Origin: Nitrospirillum viridazoti CBAmc
GTDB lineage: Bacteria > Pseudomonadota > Alphaproteobacteria > Azospirillales > Azospirillaceae
Assembly (NCBI RefSeq): GCF_000730165.1
Contig: NZ_CP022112.1
Location: 1,094,001 to 1,158,000 of the forward strand
Length of the DNA: 64,000 nucleotides
Direction of reading: 5' to 3'
Part shown: in pieces, positions 15,554 to 24,701 of the stretch
Numbering within the stretch: position 1 is the stretch's first letter
Layout of the letters: every line of letters begins with the position of its first letter
The notes under the pieces: generated by a model
Told to the model about the DNA's origin: nothing
The model's input: the letters and a program-made list of their open reading frames with translations, nothing else
Database searches by the model: none
Position numbers and translations under genes: made by a program

Positions 15554-16852
15554 ATGACCGGACCCAAGACCTGCTCCTATTGGCTGGATACCGCGCCCCC
15601 TTTCACCGGCGGCGCGGACGGTGGCCTGGACAGCCGCACGGACGTCGCCATCATCGGCGCCGGCTTCACCGGCCTCTCCGCCGCCCTGGCGCTCCGCCAA
15701 CGGGGCGTTTCCGTCACCGTGCTGGAGGCGGACCGCGCCATCGGGGCCGCATCGGGACGCAATGGCGGCCATTGCAACAATGGACTGGCGCACGACTACG
15801 CCGCCCTGTCCGCCAAGCTGGGCCGGGATCGCGCCGGCGCCTACTACCGCGCCCATGTCGCGGCCGTGGACACGGTGGAACGGCTGGCGCGCGAGAATGA
15901 TATCGACTGTGACTTCCGCCGCCCCGGCCGTCTCAAGCTGGCGGCCAAGCCCGAGCATTTCGAGAAGCTGGCCAGGGCATACGATGTGTTGCGGGCGGAA
16001 ATCGACACCGATGTGGAGTTGGTGGCGCCTGGCCGCATCGGGGACGAGATCGGCTCCGCCGCCTTCCACGGCGGCCTGATCCAAACGACCAGCGCCCAGC
16101 TGCACGTCGGCAAGTTCGGGGTGGGGATGGCCCACGCCGCCGCCCGGGCCGGCGCCCGCATTCATGAACACACCCCCGTGACCGACATCCTGCGCCGCCC
16201 CGGCGGCGGCTGGCGGGTGGTAACGCCCCGGGGCGAGATCGTCGCCGACCAGGTTCTGATCGCCACGGGCGGTGGCGGCACCGGCGGCGCCCTGCGCCCA
16301 CTGCAATGGTTCCGCCGCCGCATCGTTTCCGTCGGCAGCTTCATCATCGCCACCCAGCCGTTGGACCCGACGCTGCTGGACCGGCTGTTCCCCAACCGGC
16401 GCAACTACGTCACCAGCAAGAATATCGGCAACTACTTCCGGACCACCACCGACAACCGCCTGGTCTTCGGCGGGCGGGCGCGGTTCGCCGTTTCCAATCC
16501 CCTGTCCGACCTCAAGAGTGGGCGCATCCTGGAGGCGACGCTGGGCCGGACCTTCCCCGAACTGGCGGGAACGCGCATCGATTATTGCTGGGGCGGCATG
16601 GTCGACCTGACCGCCGACCGCCTGCCCCGCGCCGGCCAGCATGACGGCCTGTATTACTCCATGGGCTACAGCGGCCACGGCGTGCAGATGGCAACCTACA
16701 TGGGGGAGCGCATGGCCGAGGTGATGGTGGGCCGGCCCCAGGCCAACCCCTGGGCGGACCTGGATTGGCCCAGCATCCCGGGGCACCTGGGCAAGCCCTG
16801 GTTCCTTCCGCTGGTGGGCGCCTATTACCGCGTCCAGGACATCCTGCATTGA
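15554..16852 (+). CDS. FAD-dependent amine oxidoreductase (PuuB/gamma-glutamylputrescine-oxidase-like)
   Basis: 432 residues of the DAO superfamily. The FAD-binding Rossmann motif is VAIIGAGFTGLSAALAL near residue 32, the characteristic SGRNGGHCNNG is near residue 70, and the C-terminal FAD clamp is MGYSGHGVQMATYMG. The RNGG motif and overall length match gamma-glutamylputrescine oxidoreductase and related sarcosine/glycine oxidase-like enzymes, which oxidise a secondary or primary amine to imine/aldehyde. The next gene begins inside its stop codon, so it is co-translated with a peptide-type ABC importer. An imported amine or small peptide is therefore the likely substrate, with downstream ALDH and aminotransferase continuing the pathway. 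Confidence 0.87.
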   Translation: MTGPKTCSYWLDTAPPFTGGADGGLDSRTDVAIIGAGFTGLSAALALRQRGVSVTVLEADRAIGAASGRNGGHCNNGLAHDYAALSAKLGRDRAGAYYRAHVAAVDTVERLARENDIDCDFRRPGRLKLAAKPEHFEKLARAYDVLRAEIDTDVELVAPGRIGDEIGSAAFHGGLIQTTSAQLHVGKFGVGMAHAAARAGARIHEHTPVTDILRRPGGGWRVVTPRGEIVADQVLIATGGGGTGGALRPLQWFRRRIVSVGSFIIATQPLDPTLLDRLFPNRRNYVTSKNIGNYFRTTTDNRLVFGGRARFAVSNPLSDLKSGRILEATLGRTFPELAGTRIDYCWGGMVDLTADRLPRAGQHDGLYYSMGYSGHGVQMATYMGERMAEVMVGRPQANPWADLDWPSIPGHLGKPWFLPLVGAYYRVQDILH

Positions 16853-18405
16853 CGGCCCGCGCTACCCCATCCCTGATCACGCGGCGCCACCTCATAGGCG
16901 GGATGCTGGCAACGGGTCTGGCAGCGGGCGGGCCGGCGTTCGGCGCCGGCCAGGGACCGGCCCTGCCCCGGCGGGGTGGCCGCATCCGCGTGGCCGGCAT
17001 GTCCAGCTCCACGGCCGATACGCTGGATCCGGCCAAGGGCGCCTTGTCCACCGACTACGCCCGCCACTACATGTTCTACAGCGGCCTGACGCGATACCGC
17101 GCGGACCTGTCGGCGGAACCCGCCCTGGCGGAGACGCTGGAAAGCGATGACCGGATCCTGTGGCGGGCCGTCCTGCGCAAGGGCGTGACTTTTCATGATG
17201 GCAAGCCACTGTCACCGCAGGACGTGGTCTATTCCCTGGTGCGGCACCAGGATCCGGCCACGGCATCCAAGGTCAGGACCATCGCGGACCAGTTCAGGCG
17301 CGTCTCCGTCTCCGGTTCCAACGAGGTGACGATCGAACTGGCCGGCCCCAACGCCGACCTGCCGGCCATCCTCGCGGACTCGCACTTCCTGATCGTGCAG
17401 GACGGCTGCACCGACTTCCGCCAGGCCATCGGCACTGGGCCCTATCGCTGCACCTCCTTCCAACCCGGCATTGCCACCATCGCCGTGCGCAACGAAAACT
17501 ACTGGGTCGAGGGCAAACCTTATTTGGACGGGATCGAGCTGCTCGGCATTCCGGATGAGGTGTCGCGCGTCAACGCCCTGCTGTCAGGCGATGTCCACCT
17601 GGTCAACGCGGTGAACCCCCGCTCCGCCCGCCGTATCGAGGCGTCGCCCGGCCACCGCGTGTTGGAAACCAAATCCGGCCTGTACACCAATCTGATCATG
17701 CGGCAGGACGCCCTGCCCACGCGGGATCCGGACTTCGTGCTGGCCATGAAATACCTGTTCAACCGCGACCTCGTCCGCCGCACGCTGTACCGCAACTACG
17801 CCACCATCGCCAACGACCAGCCAATCCCGCCCGGCAGTCCCTATTACCTGGCCGATCTGCCGCAGCGGCCCTACGACCCGGATCGCGCCGGCTTCCATCT
17901 GCGCAAGGCGGGCCTGGCCGGGGCGCGGCTGCCTGTCTACGCCTCGCCGGCCGCCGATGGATCGGTGGACATGGCCTCGATGCTGCAGGAATTCGCCGCC
18001 CAGGCGGGCCTGCACCTGGCGGTGAACCGGGTGCCGGCCGACGGCTACTGGTCTACCCACTGGATGAAGCACCCGCTGGGCTTCGGCAATACCAATCCCC
18101 GGCCGACAGCGGACATGCTGTTCAGCCTGTTCTACAAATCGGACGCGCCGTGGAACGAATCCGGCTGGCGGAACGAGCAGTTCGACCAATTGCTGCTGGC
18201 GGCGCGCGGCGAACGGGACGAGGCGCGCCGGCGCCAGATGTACGGCGACATGCAGGTGCTGGTGCATGACCATTGCGGCGTCGGCATTCCCGTCTTCATC
18301 AGTTCGCTGGACGGATACGACCAGCGCTTGAAGGGGCTGGGCTCCATCCCCATCGGCGGTCTCATGGGCTATTCCTTCGCAGAACATGTCTGGTGGGAGG
18401 GCTGA
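16849..18405 (+). CDS. ABC transporter substrate-binding protein, peptide/opine/nickel family (SBP family 5)
   Basis: About 518 residues. The N-terminus TRRHLIGGMLATGLAAGGPAFGAG is a twin-arginine type signal. The body has the SBP_bac_5 landmarks: VTFHDGKPLSPQDVVYSL near residue 125, IGTGPYR near 205 and KYLFNRDLVR near 305. The best start is a TTG at 16849 overlapping the TGA of the preceding gene, with AGGA 9 bases upstream; no ATG precedes the Tat motif in an acceptable position. It delivers a ligand (peptide, opine or similar) to the permeases encoded next. Confidence 0.88.
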   Translation: MTARATPSLITRRHLIGGMLATGLAAGGPAFGAGQGPALPRRGGRIRVAGMSSSTADTLDPAKGALSTDYARHYMFYSGLTRYRADLSAEPALAETLESDDRILWRAVLRKGVTFHDGKPLSPQDVVYSLVRHQDPATASKVRTIADQFRRVSVSGSNEVTIELAGPNADLPAILADSHFLIVQDGCTDFRQAIGTGPYRCTSFQPGIATIAVRNENYWVEGKPYLDGIELLGIPDEVSRVNALLSGDVHLVNAVNPRSARRIEASPGHRVLETKSGLYTNLIMRQDALPTRDPDFVLAMKYLFNRDLVRRTLYRNYATIANDQPIPPGSPYYLADLPQRPYDPDRAGFHLRKAGLAGARLPVYASPAADGSVDMASMLQEFAAQAGLHLAVNRVPADGYWSTHWMKHPLGFGNTNPRPTADMLFSLFYKSDAPWNESGWRNEQFDQLLLAARGERDEARRRQMYGDMQVLVHDHCGVGIPVFISSLDGYDQRLKGLGSIPIGGLMGYSFAEHVWWEG

Positions 18406-18408
18406 CCG

Positions 18409-19395
18409 GTGGTCCATGGCACCCCAAGAAATCGCAGCGGCATCGCGGCGGCCGGTCGTCTGATCCTGCGCAGGCTGGGATCGGCGCTGCTGACCTTGCT
18501 GCTGGTGTCCCTGGTGGTCTTCACCATAAGCGCGCTGCTGCCCGGCGATGCCGCGGAAGAGACGCTGGGACAAAGCGCCACGCCGGAGGCCGTGGCCGCC
18601 CTGCGCCACCAGATGGGTCTGGACCAGCCGGCACACCTGCGCTACGTGCGCTGGCTGGGCGGCATGATCAAGGGCGATCCCGGCCAGTCGCTGGTGGCGA
18701 ACATGCCGGTGGGCCAGGTCATCGCCGGCCGCCTGCCCAATTCACTGACGCTGGCCGGCCTCACTGCCGCCGTCGCCATCCCGCTGGCCCTGGCCATTGG
18801 CATCCTGTCGGCCCTTTACCGCGATACGGGGCTGGACCGGGCCCTGAACCTGATGACCCTGGGCATGGTTGCGGTGCCGGAGTTCCTGGTGGCGACCATC
18901 GCCGTCCTGGTCTTTTCCGTCACACTGCGGTGGCTGCCGTCCATCACCGTGGTGCGTGAGGGAATTGGCTGGGCGGAGATGCTGCGCGGATATGCCATGC
19001 CGGTGATGACCCTGGCTTGCGTGACCGTGGCGCAGATGGCGCGCATGACCCGCGCGGCCGTCATCGACCAGTTGAGCCGTCCTTATGTGGAGATGGCGCT
19101 GTTGAAGGGGTTGTCCCCCTCGCGCGTCGTGCTGGTCCATGTGCTGCCCAACGCCGTGGCCCCTATCGTCAACGCCATGGCGCTCAGCCTGTCCTACCTG
19201 CTGGGTGGTGCCGTCATCGTCGAGACGATCTTCAATTATCCCGGCATCGCCAGCCTGATGGTCAACGCCGTCACCAGCCGCGACATGCCCCTGCTGCAGG
19301 CATGCGCCATGATCTTCTGCACGGCCTACCTGTTGCTGATGCTGGCGGCCGACGTCTGCGCCATTCTGGCCAACCCGAGGCTGCGCGGCCAATGA
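18409..19395 (+). CDS. ABC transporter permease, DppB type
   Basis: 328 residues with six transmembrane helices and the BPD_transp_1 domain. N-terminal features are LLTLLLVSLVVFTISALLPGDAAEE and RHQMGLDQPAHLRYVRWLGGMIKGDPGQS, typical of DppB/OppB. The EAA-like loop is VEMALLKGLSPSRVVLVHVLPNA. Start is GTG at 18409 with GGGAGG 9 bases upstream, 3 bp after the binding-protein stop. It forms a heteromeric channel with the next permease. Confidence 0.92.
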   Translation: MVHGTPRNRSGIAAAGRLILRRLGSALLTLLLVSLVVFTISALLPGDAAEETLGQSATPEAVAALRHQMGLDQPAHLRYVRWLGGMIKGDPGQSLVANMPVGQVIAGRLPNSLTLAGLTAAVAIPLALAIGILSALYRDTGLDRALNLMTLGMVAVPEFLVATIAVLVFSVTLRWLPSITVVREGIGWAEMLRGYAMPVMTLACVTVAQMARMTRAAVIDQLSRPYVEMALLKGLSPSRVVLVHVLPNAVAPIVNAMALSLSYLLGGAVIVETIFNYPGIASLMVNAVTSRDMPLLQACAMIFCTAYLLLMLAADVCAILANPRLRGQ

Positions 19396-19424
19396 CCCCC
19401 ACCGTCCCCTTGCGCGAGGAAAGC

Positions 19425-20285
19425 ATGGCGAAACCGGCGTCCACAGCCGCAAGCCGGGTTCGGCATTGGCTGTCCGGTCTGTCCACATCAGGACGGGTGG
19501 GCCTGGCGCTGGTCATCCTGTGGCTGGTCCTGGGCGCTGCCGGGCCCCTGTTGGCGCCCTATGACGTGGGCGCCTTCGTCTCGCCGGAGGTTTTCGACGG
19601 CATGAGCACCCGGCACTGGCTGGGCAGTGACTATCTGGGCCGCGACGTGCTGAGCCGCCTGCTTTCCGGGGCCCAATACACGGTCGGCCTGGCCTTGGCC
19701 TCCGCCTTGCTGGCCAGCGCGACCGGCGCCGGCCTGGCGTTGACCGCCACCGTCAGCCCCCGCTGGGTCGATGAGGTGATCAGCCGTTTCATGGACACTC
19801 TGATATCCATTCCCAGCAAGGTGTTCGCCCTGGTGCTGGTCGCCGCCTTCGGGTCGTCCCTGGCCTTGCTGCTGCTGATCGCGGCCGCGACCTACACCCC
19901 GGGGGCCTTCCGCATCGCCCGGGCCTTGGCCATCAATCTAAATCAGATGGACTACGTGCAGGTGGCCTACGCCCGGGGCGAGGGCCGGCTGTACATCGCC
20001 ACCGCGGAAATCATGCCCAACATGATCCATCCCGTGCTGGCGGATTTCGGCCTGCGCTTCGTCTTCATCGTACTGCTGCTCTCAGGCTTGAGCTTCCTGG
20101 GCCTGGGCGTGCAGCCGCCCAACGCCGACCTGGGCTCACTGGTCCGGGAGAATATCTCCGGCCTGGGCGACGGCGCCCTGGCCATCCTGGCACCGGCCAT
20201 GGCCATCGCCACGCTGACCATCGGCGTCAACCTGCTGATCGACGCCCTGCCGGGGCGTGGCCGGCGCATCACCGGAGGGCGTTGA
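19425..20285 (+). CDS. ABC transporter permease, DppC type
   Basis: 286 residues from ATG 19425, which has GAGGAA 5 bases upstream; an ATG at 19392 overlapping the previous stop would add 11 residues. Contains the DppC/OppC N-terminal helix, the STRHWLGSDYLGRDVLSRLLSGAQ segment diagnostic of this subfamily, and the EAA loop YVQVAYARGEGRLYIATAEIMPN. Second half of the membrane channel. Confidence 0.92.
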   Translation: MAKPASTAASRVRHWLSGLSTSGRVGLALVILWLVLGAAGPLLAPYDVGAFVSPEVFDGMSTRHWLGSDYLGRDVLSRLLSGAQYTVGLALASALLASATGAGLALTATVSPRWVDEVISRFMDTLISIPSKVFALVLVAAFGSSLALLLLIAAATYTPGAFRIARALAINLNQMDYVQVAYARGEGRLYIATAEIMPNMIHPVLADFGLRFVFIVLLLSGLSFLGLGVQPPNADLGSLVRENISGLGDGALAILAPAMAIATLTIGVNLLIDALPGRGRRITGGR

Positions 20286-20286
20286 G

Positions 20287-22125
20287 ATGGGCGCCGCGCA
20301 GGATCACGTCCAGGTTTCAGGCCTGCGGATTACCGCGCCAGCCGCTGGCGGCCAGGAAACGCCCATCGTCAGCGACGTGGACTTCACCATCCCCAGGGGA
20401 CAGGTGCTGGCGCTGATCGGGGAATCCGGGTCGGGTAAGACCAGCATCGCCCAGGCCTTGATGGGCTATGCCCGGGGTGGCTGCCGCATCGCGGGCGGCG
20501 GCGTGCGGGTTGGCGACACTGAAATCTTGACCCTGGACGCATCCCAGCTGCGCACCGTGCGCGGCAGCCGGATCGCCTATGTGGCGCAGAGCGCCGCTTC
20601 CGCCTTCAACCTATCGCGCACCATCATGGACCAGGTGGTGGAGACGGCGGTGGGGCGTGGCCTGATATCCCGGCCGGCCGCCGAGGCCAAGGCCGTAAGC
20701 CTGTTCCGCGCCTTGGCCCTGCCCCAGCCGGAAGCCATCGGCGGCCGCTATGTCCACCAGCTGTCGGGCGGGCAATTGCAGCGGCTGATGGCCGCAATGG
20801 CCCTGATGACCGATCCAGAGCTGGTGATCCTGGACGAGCCGACCACCGCCCTGGACGTCACCACCCAGATCGACGTGCTGCGCGCCTTCAAGCGGGTGGT
20901 GCGCCAACAGGGTGCCACGGCGCTGTACGTTTCGCACGACCTGGCGGTCGTGGCGCAGGTCGCGGACCGCATCGTGGTGCTGCAACGGGGTCGGATACGC
21001 GAAGCCGGTGACGCCACCCAGGTGCTGGAGAGGCCGGCCGACATCTATACCCGCACCCTCATGGCGGCGGCGCGTCCCCCGGCGCAGGCCAGTCCCCAGC
21101 GGCCCGCCCCTCAGCAGGCGCCCCCGCTTCTGGAGGTGCGCGGCTTGACGGCGGGCTATGGCCGGGTGGAAGCGGGCGTGCCCAAGATCCCGGTCCTGCG
21201 CGACGTCACCCTATCCATCGCCAAGGGTACCACGCTGGGTGTCATCGGCGAATCCGGCTCCGGCAAGTCCACGCTAGCCCGGGTCATCGCCGGCCTGGTG
21301 GCGCCCGCCGGCGGCCAGGTGCTGTTCCAAGGCCAGCCCCTGGCCCCCACATTATCGGGCCGAACCCGGGAACAGTTCCAGCGCATCCAACTGGTCTTTC
21401 AGAACGCAGACACCGCGCTGAACCCCGCCCATACCGTGTCCCGCATCCTGGGCCGGCCTCTGGCCTTCTATCATGGCATGGACGGTCGGGCGCGAAATCG
21501 CCGTGTGGCCGAACTGCTGGACCTGACCCAACTGCCCGCCGGCCTTGCCGACCGGCACTGCGGCGAGCTGTCCGGCGGCCAAAAGCAGCGCGTGAACCTG
21601 GCCCGGGCCCTGGCCGCCGATCCCCACCTTATCCTGTGCGACGAGGTAACGTCGGCGCTGGACACCGTGGTCGGCACCGCCATCCTGGATTTGCTGGCCG
21701 AGCTGCGGCGCGAACTGGACCTGTCTTACCTGTTCATCAGCCATGACATCTCCACCGTCCGCGCCATCTGCGATGACATCGCAGTGCTGTATGCCGGCCA
21801 GAAGGTGGAGATGGGGCCGCGCAACGGCTTCGGCGACGCTCCCGTCCACCCCTACACCGATTTGCTGATCGGGTCGGTTCCGGAAATGCGCCGGGGCTGG
21901 CTGGAGGAGAAGGAAATGGCGGCGACCCTGCCACCCCTGGCCACCGCCCAGAGTGCGAATCTGTGCTGCTTCCTGCCGCGATGCGCCGCCCGGGTGGAGG
22001 GCTTGTGCGACCGCCTGCCCCCGCCCCGTATTGTTCTGGGTGGTGGCAACGAACTGCTGTGCCACCATGACGGGCAGGCGTTGCAGCATCTCCAACGCGG
22101 CCGCCAATCGGCCATCAGCCCGTGA
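20287..22125 (+). CDS. ABC transporter double ATPase (DppD-DppF fusion)
   Basis: 612 residues containing two complete nucleotide-binding domains. The first has Walker A GESGSGKTS at about 45-53, signature LSGGQLQRLMAAMAL and Walker B VILDEPTTALD. The second has Walker A GESGSGKST near 321, signature LSGGQKQRVNLARAL and LILCDEVTSALD. A Cys-containing C-terminal oligopeptide/dipeptide-transporter tail follows (CCFLPRCAARVEGLCDRLP). It energises the two permeases. The second Walker B reads CDEVTSALD, with Val where Pro is usual, seen in DppF/GsiA-like halves. GGAGGG precedes the start, and the gene follows the permease by 1 bp. Confidence 0.93.
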   Translation: MGAAQDHVQVSGLRITAPAAGGQETPIVSDVDFTIPRGQVLALIGESGSGKTSIAQALMGYARGGCRIAGGGVRVGDTEILTLDASQLRTVRGSRIAYVAQSAASAFNLSRTIMDQVVETAVGRGLISRPAAEAKAVSLFRALALPQPEAIGGRYVHQLSGGQLQRLMAAMALMTDPELVILDEPTTALDVTTQIDVLRAFKRVVRQQGATALYVSHDLAVVAQVADRIVVLQRGRIREAGDATQVLERPADIYTRTLMAAARPPAQASPQRPAPQQAPPLLEVRGLTAGYGRVEAGVPKIPVLRDVTLSIAKGTTLGVIGESGSGKSTLARVIAGLVAPAGGQVLFQGQPLAPTLSGRTREQFQRIQLVFQNADTALNPAHTVSRILGRPLAFYHGMDGRARNRRVAELLDLTQLPAGLADRHCGELSGGQKQRVNLARALAADPHLILCDEVTSALDTVVGTAILDLLAELRRELDLSYLFISHDISTVRAICDDIAVLYAGQKVEMGPRNGFGDAPVHPYTDLLIGSVPEMRRGWLEEKEMAATLPPLATAQSANLCCFLPRCAARVEGLCDRLPPPRIVLGGGNELLCHHDGQALQHLQRGRQSAISP

Positions 22126-22266
22126 CAGGGGTGCCAATGCCGGCATTTGGCGGGATCGGATCGAACCGCGCGCGCCATAATCTTCTGATTTGACGCGCAA
22201 GGCGGCATCGAATGCTCCGCCGCCGCCCTTATAGTCTGTGCACGATTGACAGGGTCGACCGCATCC

Positions 22267-22285
22267 GTCGGCATATCATGCCGAC
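22267..22285. promoter_or_regulatory. Perfect palindrome, candidate operator
   Basis: GTCGGCAT-ATC-ATGCCGAC has 8-bp arms and a 3-nt spacer, 56 bp upstream of the GNAT start. A TTGACA hexamer lies at 22246-22251 and the small palindrome GGTCGACC at 22253-22260. This is the only clear promoter-like patch in the 216-bp gap after the ABC genes, so a separate transcript for the GNAT/ALDH/dehydrogenase genes is plausible. Confidence 0.4.
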
Positions 22286-22341
22286 ATCGACCGCCAAGAA
22301 CGCGCCGGGATTCCCCGGGGAAGCCAACGAGAAGATGGCCG

Positions 22342-23199
22342 ATGGAAAGACGTACCGATCTCCTGGTGAAACTGCGGGACATGACGGCGGATGACCTGCC
22401 CCAAGCGCATGCGCTTTCCCGCAAGCTGCAATGGCCGCATCGAATTGAGGATTGGGATTTCATGCTGCGGGCCGGCACCGGCATCGTGGCGGAGGAGAAC
22501 GGGGCCATCGTCGGCACCATCATGGGCTGGCCGTACGGCCCCGAGGTCGCCACGCTGGGCATGGTCATCGTCGCCGAAGAAAAGCAGGGTGCGGGTATCG
22601 GCCGCCAATTGATGGACGCGATGATGGCGCGGCTGGGCAATCGCGCCATCGTGCTGAACGCAACGACCGAGGGCCTGCCCCTCTACACCCGCCTGGGATT
22701 CACCCCCTTTGGAGAAATCCTGCAGCACCAGGGTGCCGCCTTTTCCGTGCCCATCCCCAGCCTGCGCCCCAACGAGCGGGTCCGACCGCTGGGCAGCAAG
22801 GACCATGACGCCATCATCGCGCTGGACCGGAAGGCCTGCGGCATGGACCGCACCGGCCTGTTCGCGCAGCTGCGCAAGCTGGCGCACGGCGTGGTCCTGG
22901 ACCGGGATAGCCAGGCCATCGGCTTCGCTCTGTTCCGCCGCTTCGGCCGCGGCTATGTGATCGGCCCCACCACGGCGCCGGACGCCGAGGGGGCCCGGAC
23001 CCTGATCTCCCACTGGCTGGGGTCCAATGCCGGCATGCTGGCCCGCGTCGACATTCCCCATGACAGCGACCTGGCCGCCTGGCTGGACGATCTGGGCCTG
23101 CCCTGTGTCGGCCGGGTCACCCGCATGGTGCGGGGGCGCCTGCCGCCCCAAGCCCAGGCCATCCGCACTTTCTCCCTGGTCAGCCAGGCGCTGGGCTGA
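22342..23199 (+). CDS. GNAT family N-acetyltransferase with C-terminal Acetyltransf_18-like domain
   Basis: 285 residues. The N-terminal GNAT domain covers about residues 10-140 with the acetyl-CoA loop in VIVAEEKQGAGIGRQLMDAMM. The C-terminal half (about 155-280, REALxx-like ALDRKACGMDRTGLFAQLRKL) matches the YitH/Acetyltransf_18 arrangement. It transfers an acetyl group to an amine, and the target is unknown. It opens the second part of region C and sits 23 bp before the aldehyde dehydrogenase, so it may acetylate the same amine substrate that the pathway degrades. GAGAAG precedes ATG 22342. Confidence 0.82.
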   Translation: MERRTDLLVKLRDMTADDLPQAHALSRKLQWPHRIEDWDFMLRAGTGIVAEENGAIVGTIMGWPYGPEVATLGMVIVAEEKQGAGIGRQLMDAMMARLGNRAIVLNATTEGLPLYTRLGFTPFGEILQHQGAAFSVPIPSLRPNERVRPLGSKDHDAIIALDRKACGMDRTGLFAQLRKLAHGVVLDRDSQAIGFALFRRFGRGYVIGPTTAPDAEGARTLISHWLGSNAGMLARVDIPHDSDLAAWLDDLGLPCVGRVTRMVRGRLPPQAQAIRTFSLVSQALG

Positions 23200-23222
23200 C
23201 CCCTCACCATCCAGGTTACGCC

Positions 23223-24701
23223 ATGACGATCCTTGACCTGAAAGACCCGGCGCTGCTGCCAGGGCTGGCCTTCATTGACGGCACGTGGCGGCCCGCCGCC
23301 GCCGGACGGACCCTTCCCGTATTCGACCCCGCGACCGGTCGGCCGGTGGGCGAGGCGCCCGATTGCGACGAAGGGGACACGCGCGCCGCGATCGCGGCGG
23401 CGGCAGTGGCCCTGTCCCCCTGGCGGGCCCGCACCGCCGGCCAGCGGTGCGAAATTCTGGCGCGTTGGCACGCCCTGATCCTGGCGAACGTCGACGACCT
23501 GGCCCGCATCATGACGGCCGAGCAGGGCAAGCCCCTGGCCGAAGCGGCGGGCGAGGTGCGGTACGCCGCGTCCTTCGTGAAATGGTTCGCCGAGGAAGGC
23601 CGCCGGGTGCACGGTTACGAGGTGCCGGCGCCGGAGGCCGACCGCCGCATCCTGGTGCGCAAGGAGCCGGTGGGCGTCTGCGCCATCATCACCCCCTGGA
23701 ACTTCCCGGCCGCGATGATCACCCGCAAGTGCGCCCCCGCCCTCGCGGCCGGTTGCACCGTGGTGATCAAGCCGTCCGACCTGACGCCCCTCACCGCCCT
23801 GGCGCTGGCCGTGCTGGCGGAGCGCGCCGGCGTCCCGGCCGGCGTGCTGACCGTCGTCACCGGCATGCCGGATGCCATCGGCCAGGAACTGACGGCCAGC
23901 CCCGTGGTGCGCAAGCTGTCCTTCACCGGGTCCACCCGTGTGGGCAGCCTGCTGATGCGCCAATGCGCCGACACGGTCAAGCGCCTGAGCCTGGAATTGG
24001 GCGGCAACGCCCCCCTGATCATCTTCGACGACGCGGACCTGGACCTGGCCGTGGCCGGCGCCATGGCGGCCAAGTTCCGCAACGCCGGCCAGACCTGCGT
24101 CTGCCCCAATCGCATCCTGGTGCAGGACGGCATCCATGACGCCTTCGCCGAACGGCTGGGCCAGGCCGTCGCGGCGCTTCGCGTGGGACCGGGCATGGCG
24201 GCCGGCGTCACCACAGGCCCCCTGATCAACGCGGCCGCCGTGCGCAAGGTGCGCGACCATGTCGATGACGCCTTGACCAAGGGCGCGCGCATCGCCGCCC
24301 AGGCGCCCAGCGGCGGCGACCCCACCCGCTTCACAGCCCCCGTCGTGCTGACCGGCGCCACGGTAGACATGCGCCTGGCGCACGAGGAAACCTTCGGCCC
24401 GGTGGCGCCGTTGTTCCGGTTCGAGAGCGAGGACGAGGCGGTGACGATGGCCAACGCCACGCCCTATGGCCTGGCCAGCTATTTCTACACCAACGACCTG
24501 CACCGGGCCTGGCGCGTGTCCGAACGGCTGGAGGCCGGGATGGTGGCGCTGAACACCGGCTCCATCGCCATGGAGATGTCGCCCTTCGGCGGCGTCAAGC
24601 AGTCCGGCCTGGGCCGCGAGGGCGGGCAAGCCGGGATCGAGGAATACCTTGAGCACAAGGCCTTTCACATCGGGGGCCTCAAGCTGGGAGCCGTGCCGTG
24701 A
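23223..24701 (+). CDS. NAD(P)-dependent succinate-semialdehyde dehydrogenase-type ALDH
   Basis: 492 residues with catalytic N160 (PWNF), E259 (LELGGNAP) and C292 (KFRNAGQTCVCPNR). The cysteine box with a second cysteine two residues on is the usual GabD signature, as is EMSPFGGVKQSGLGREG near the C-terminus. It oxidises succinate or a related semialdehyde to the acid. The stop overlaps the GTG start of the next gene, so the two are co-translated. With the aminotransferase at 25903 it could form the usual transaminase-plus-dehydrogenase pair of GABA, beta-alanine or polyamine catabolism. Confidence 0.92.
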   Translation: MTILDLKDPALLPGLAFIDGTWRPAAAGRTLPVFDPATGRPVGEAPDCDEGDTRAAIAAAAVALSPWRARTAGQRCEILARWHALILANVDDLARIMTAEQGKPLAEAAGEVRYAASFVKWFAEEGRRVHGYEVPAPEADRRILVRKEPVGVCAIITPWNFPAAMITRKCAPALAAGCTVVIKPSDLTPLTALALAVLAERAGVPAGVLTVVTGMPDAIGQELTASPVVRKLSFTGSTRVGSLLMRQCADTVKRLSLELGGNAPLIIFDDADLDLAVAGAMAAKFRNAGQTCVCPNRILVQDGIHDAFAERLGQAVAALRVGPGMAAGVTTGPLINAAAVRKVRDHVDDALTKGARIAAQAPSGGDPTRFTAPVVLTGATVDMRLAHEETFGPVAPLFRFESEDEAVTMANATPYGLASYFYTNDLHRAWRVSERLEAGMVALNTGSIAMEMSPFGGVKQSGLGREGGQAGIEEYLEHKAFHIGGLKLGAVP

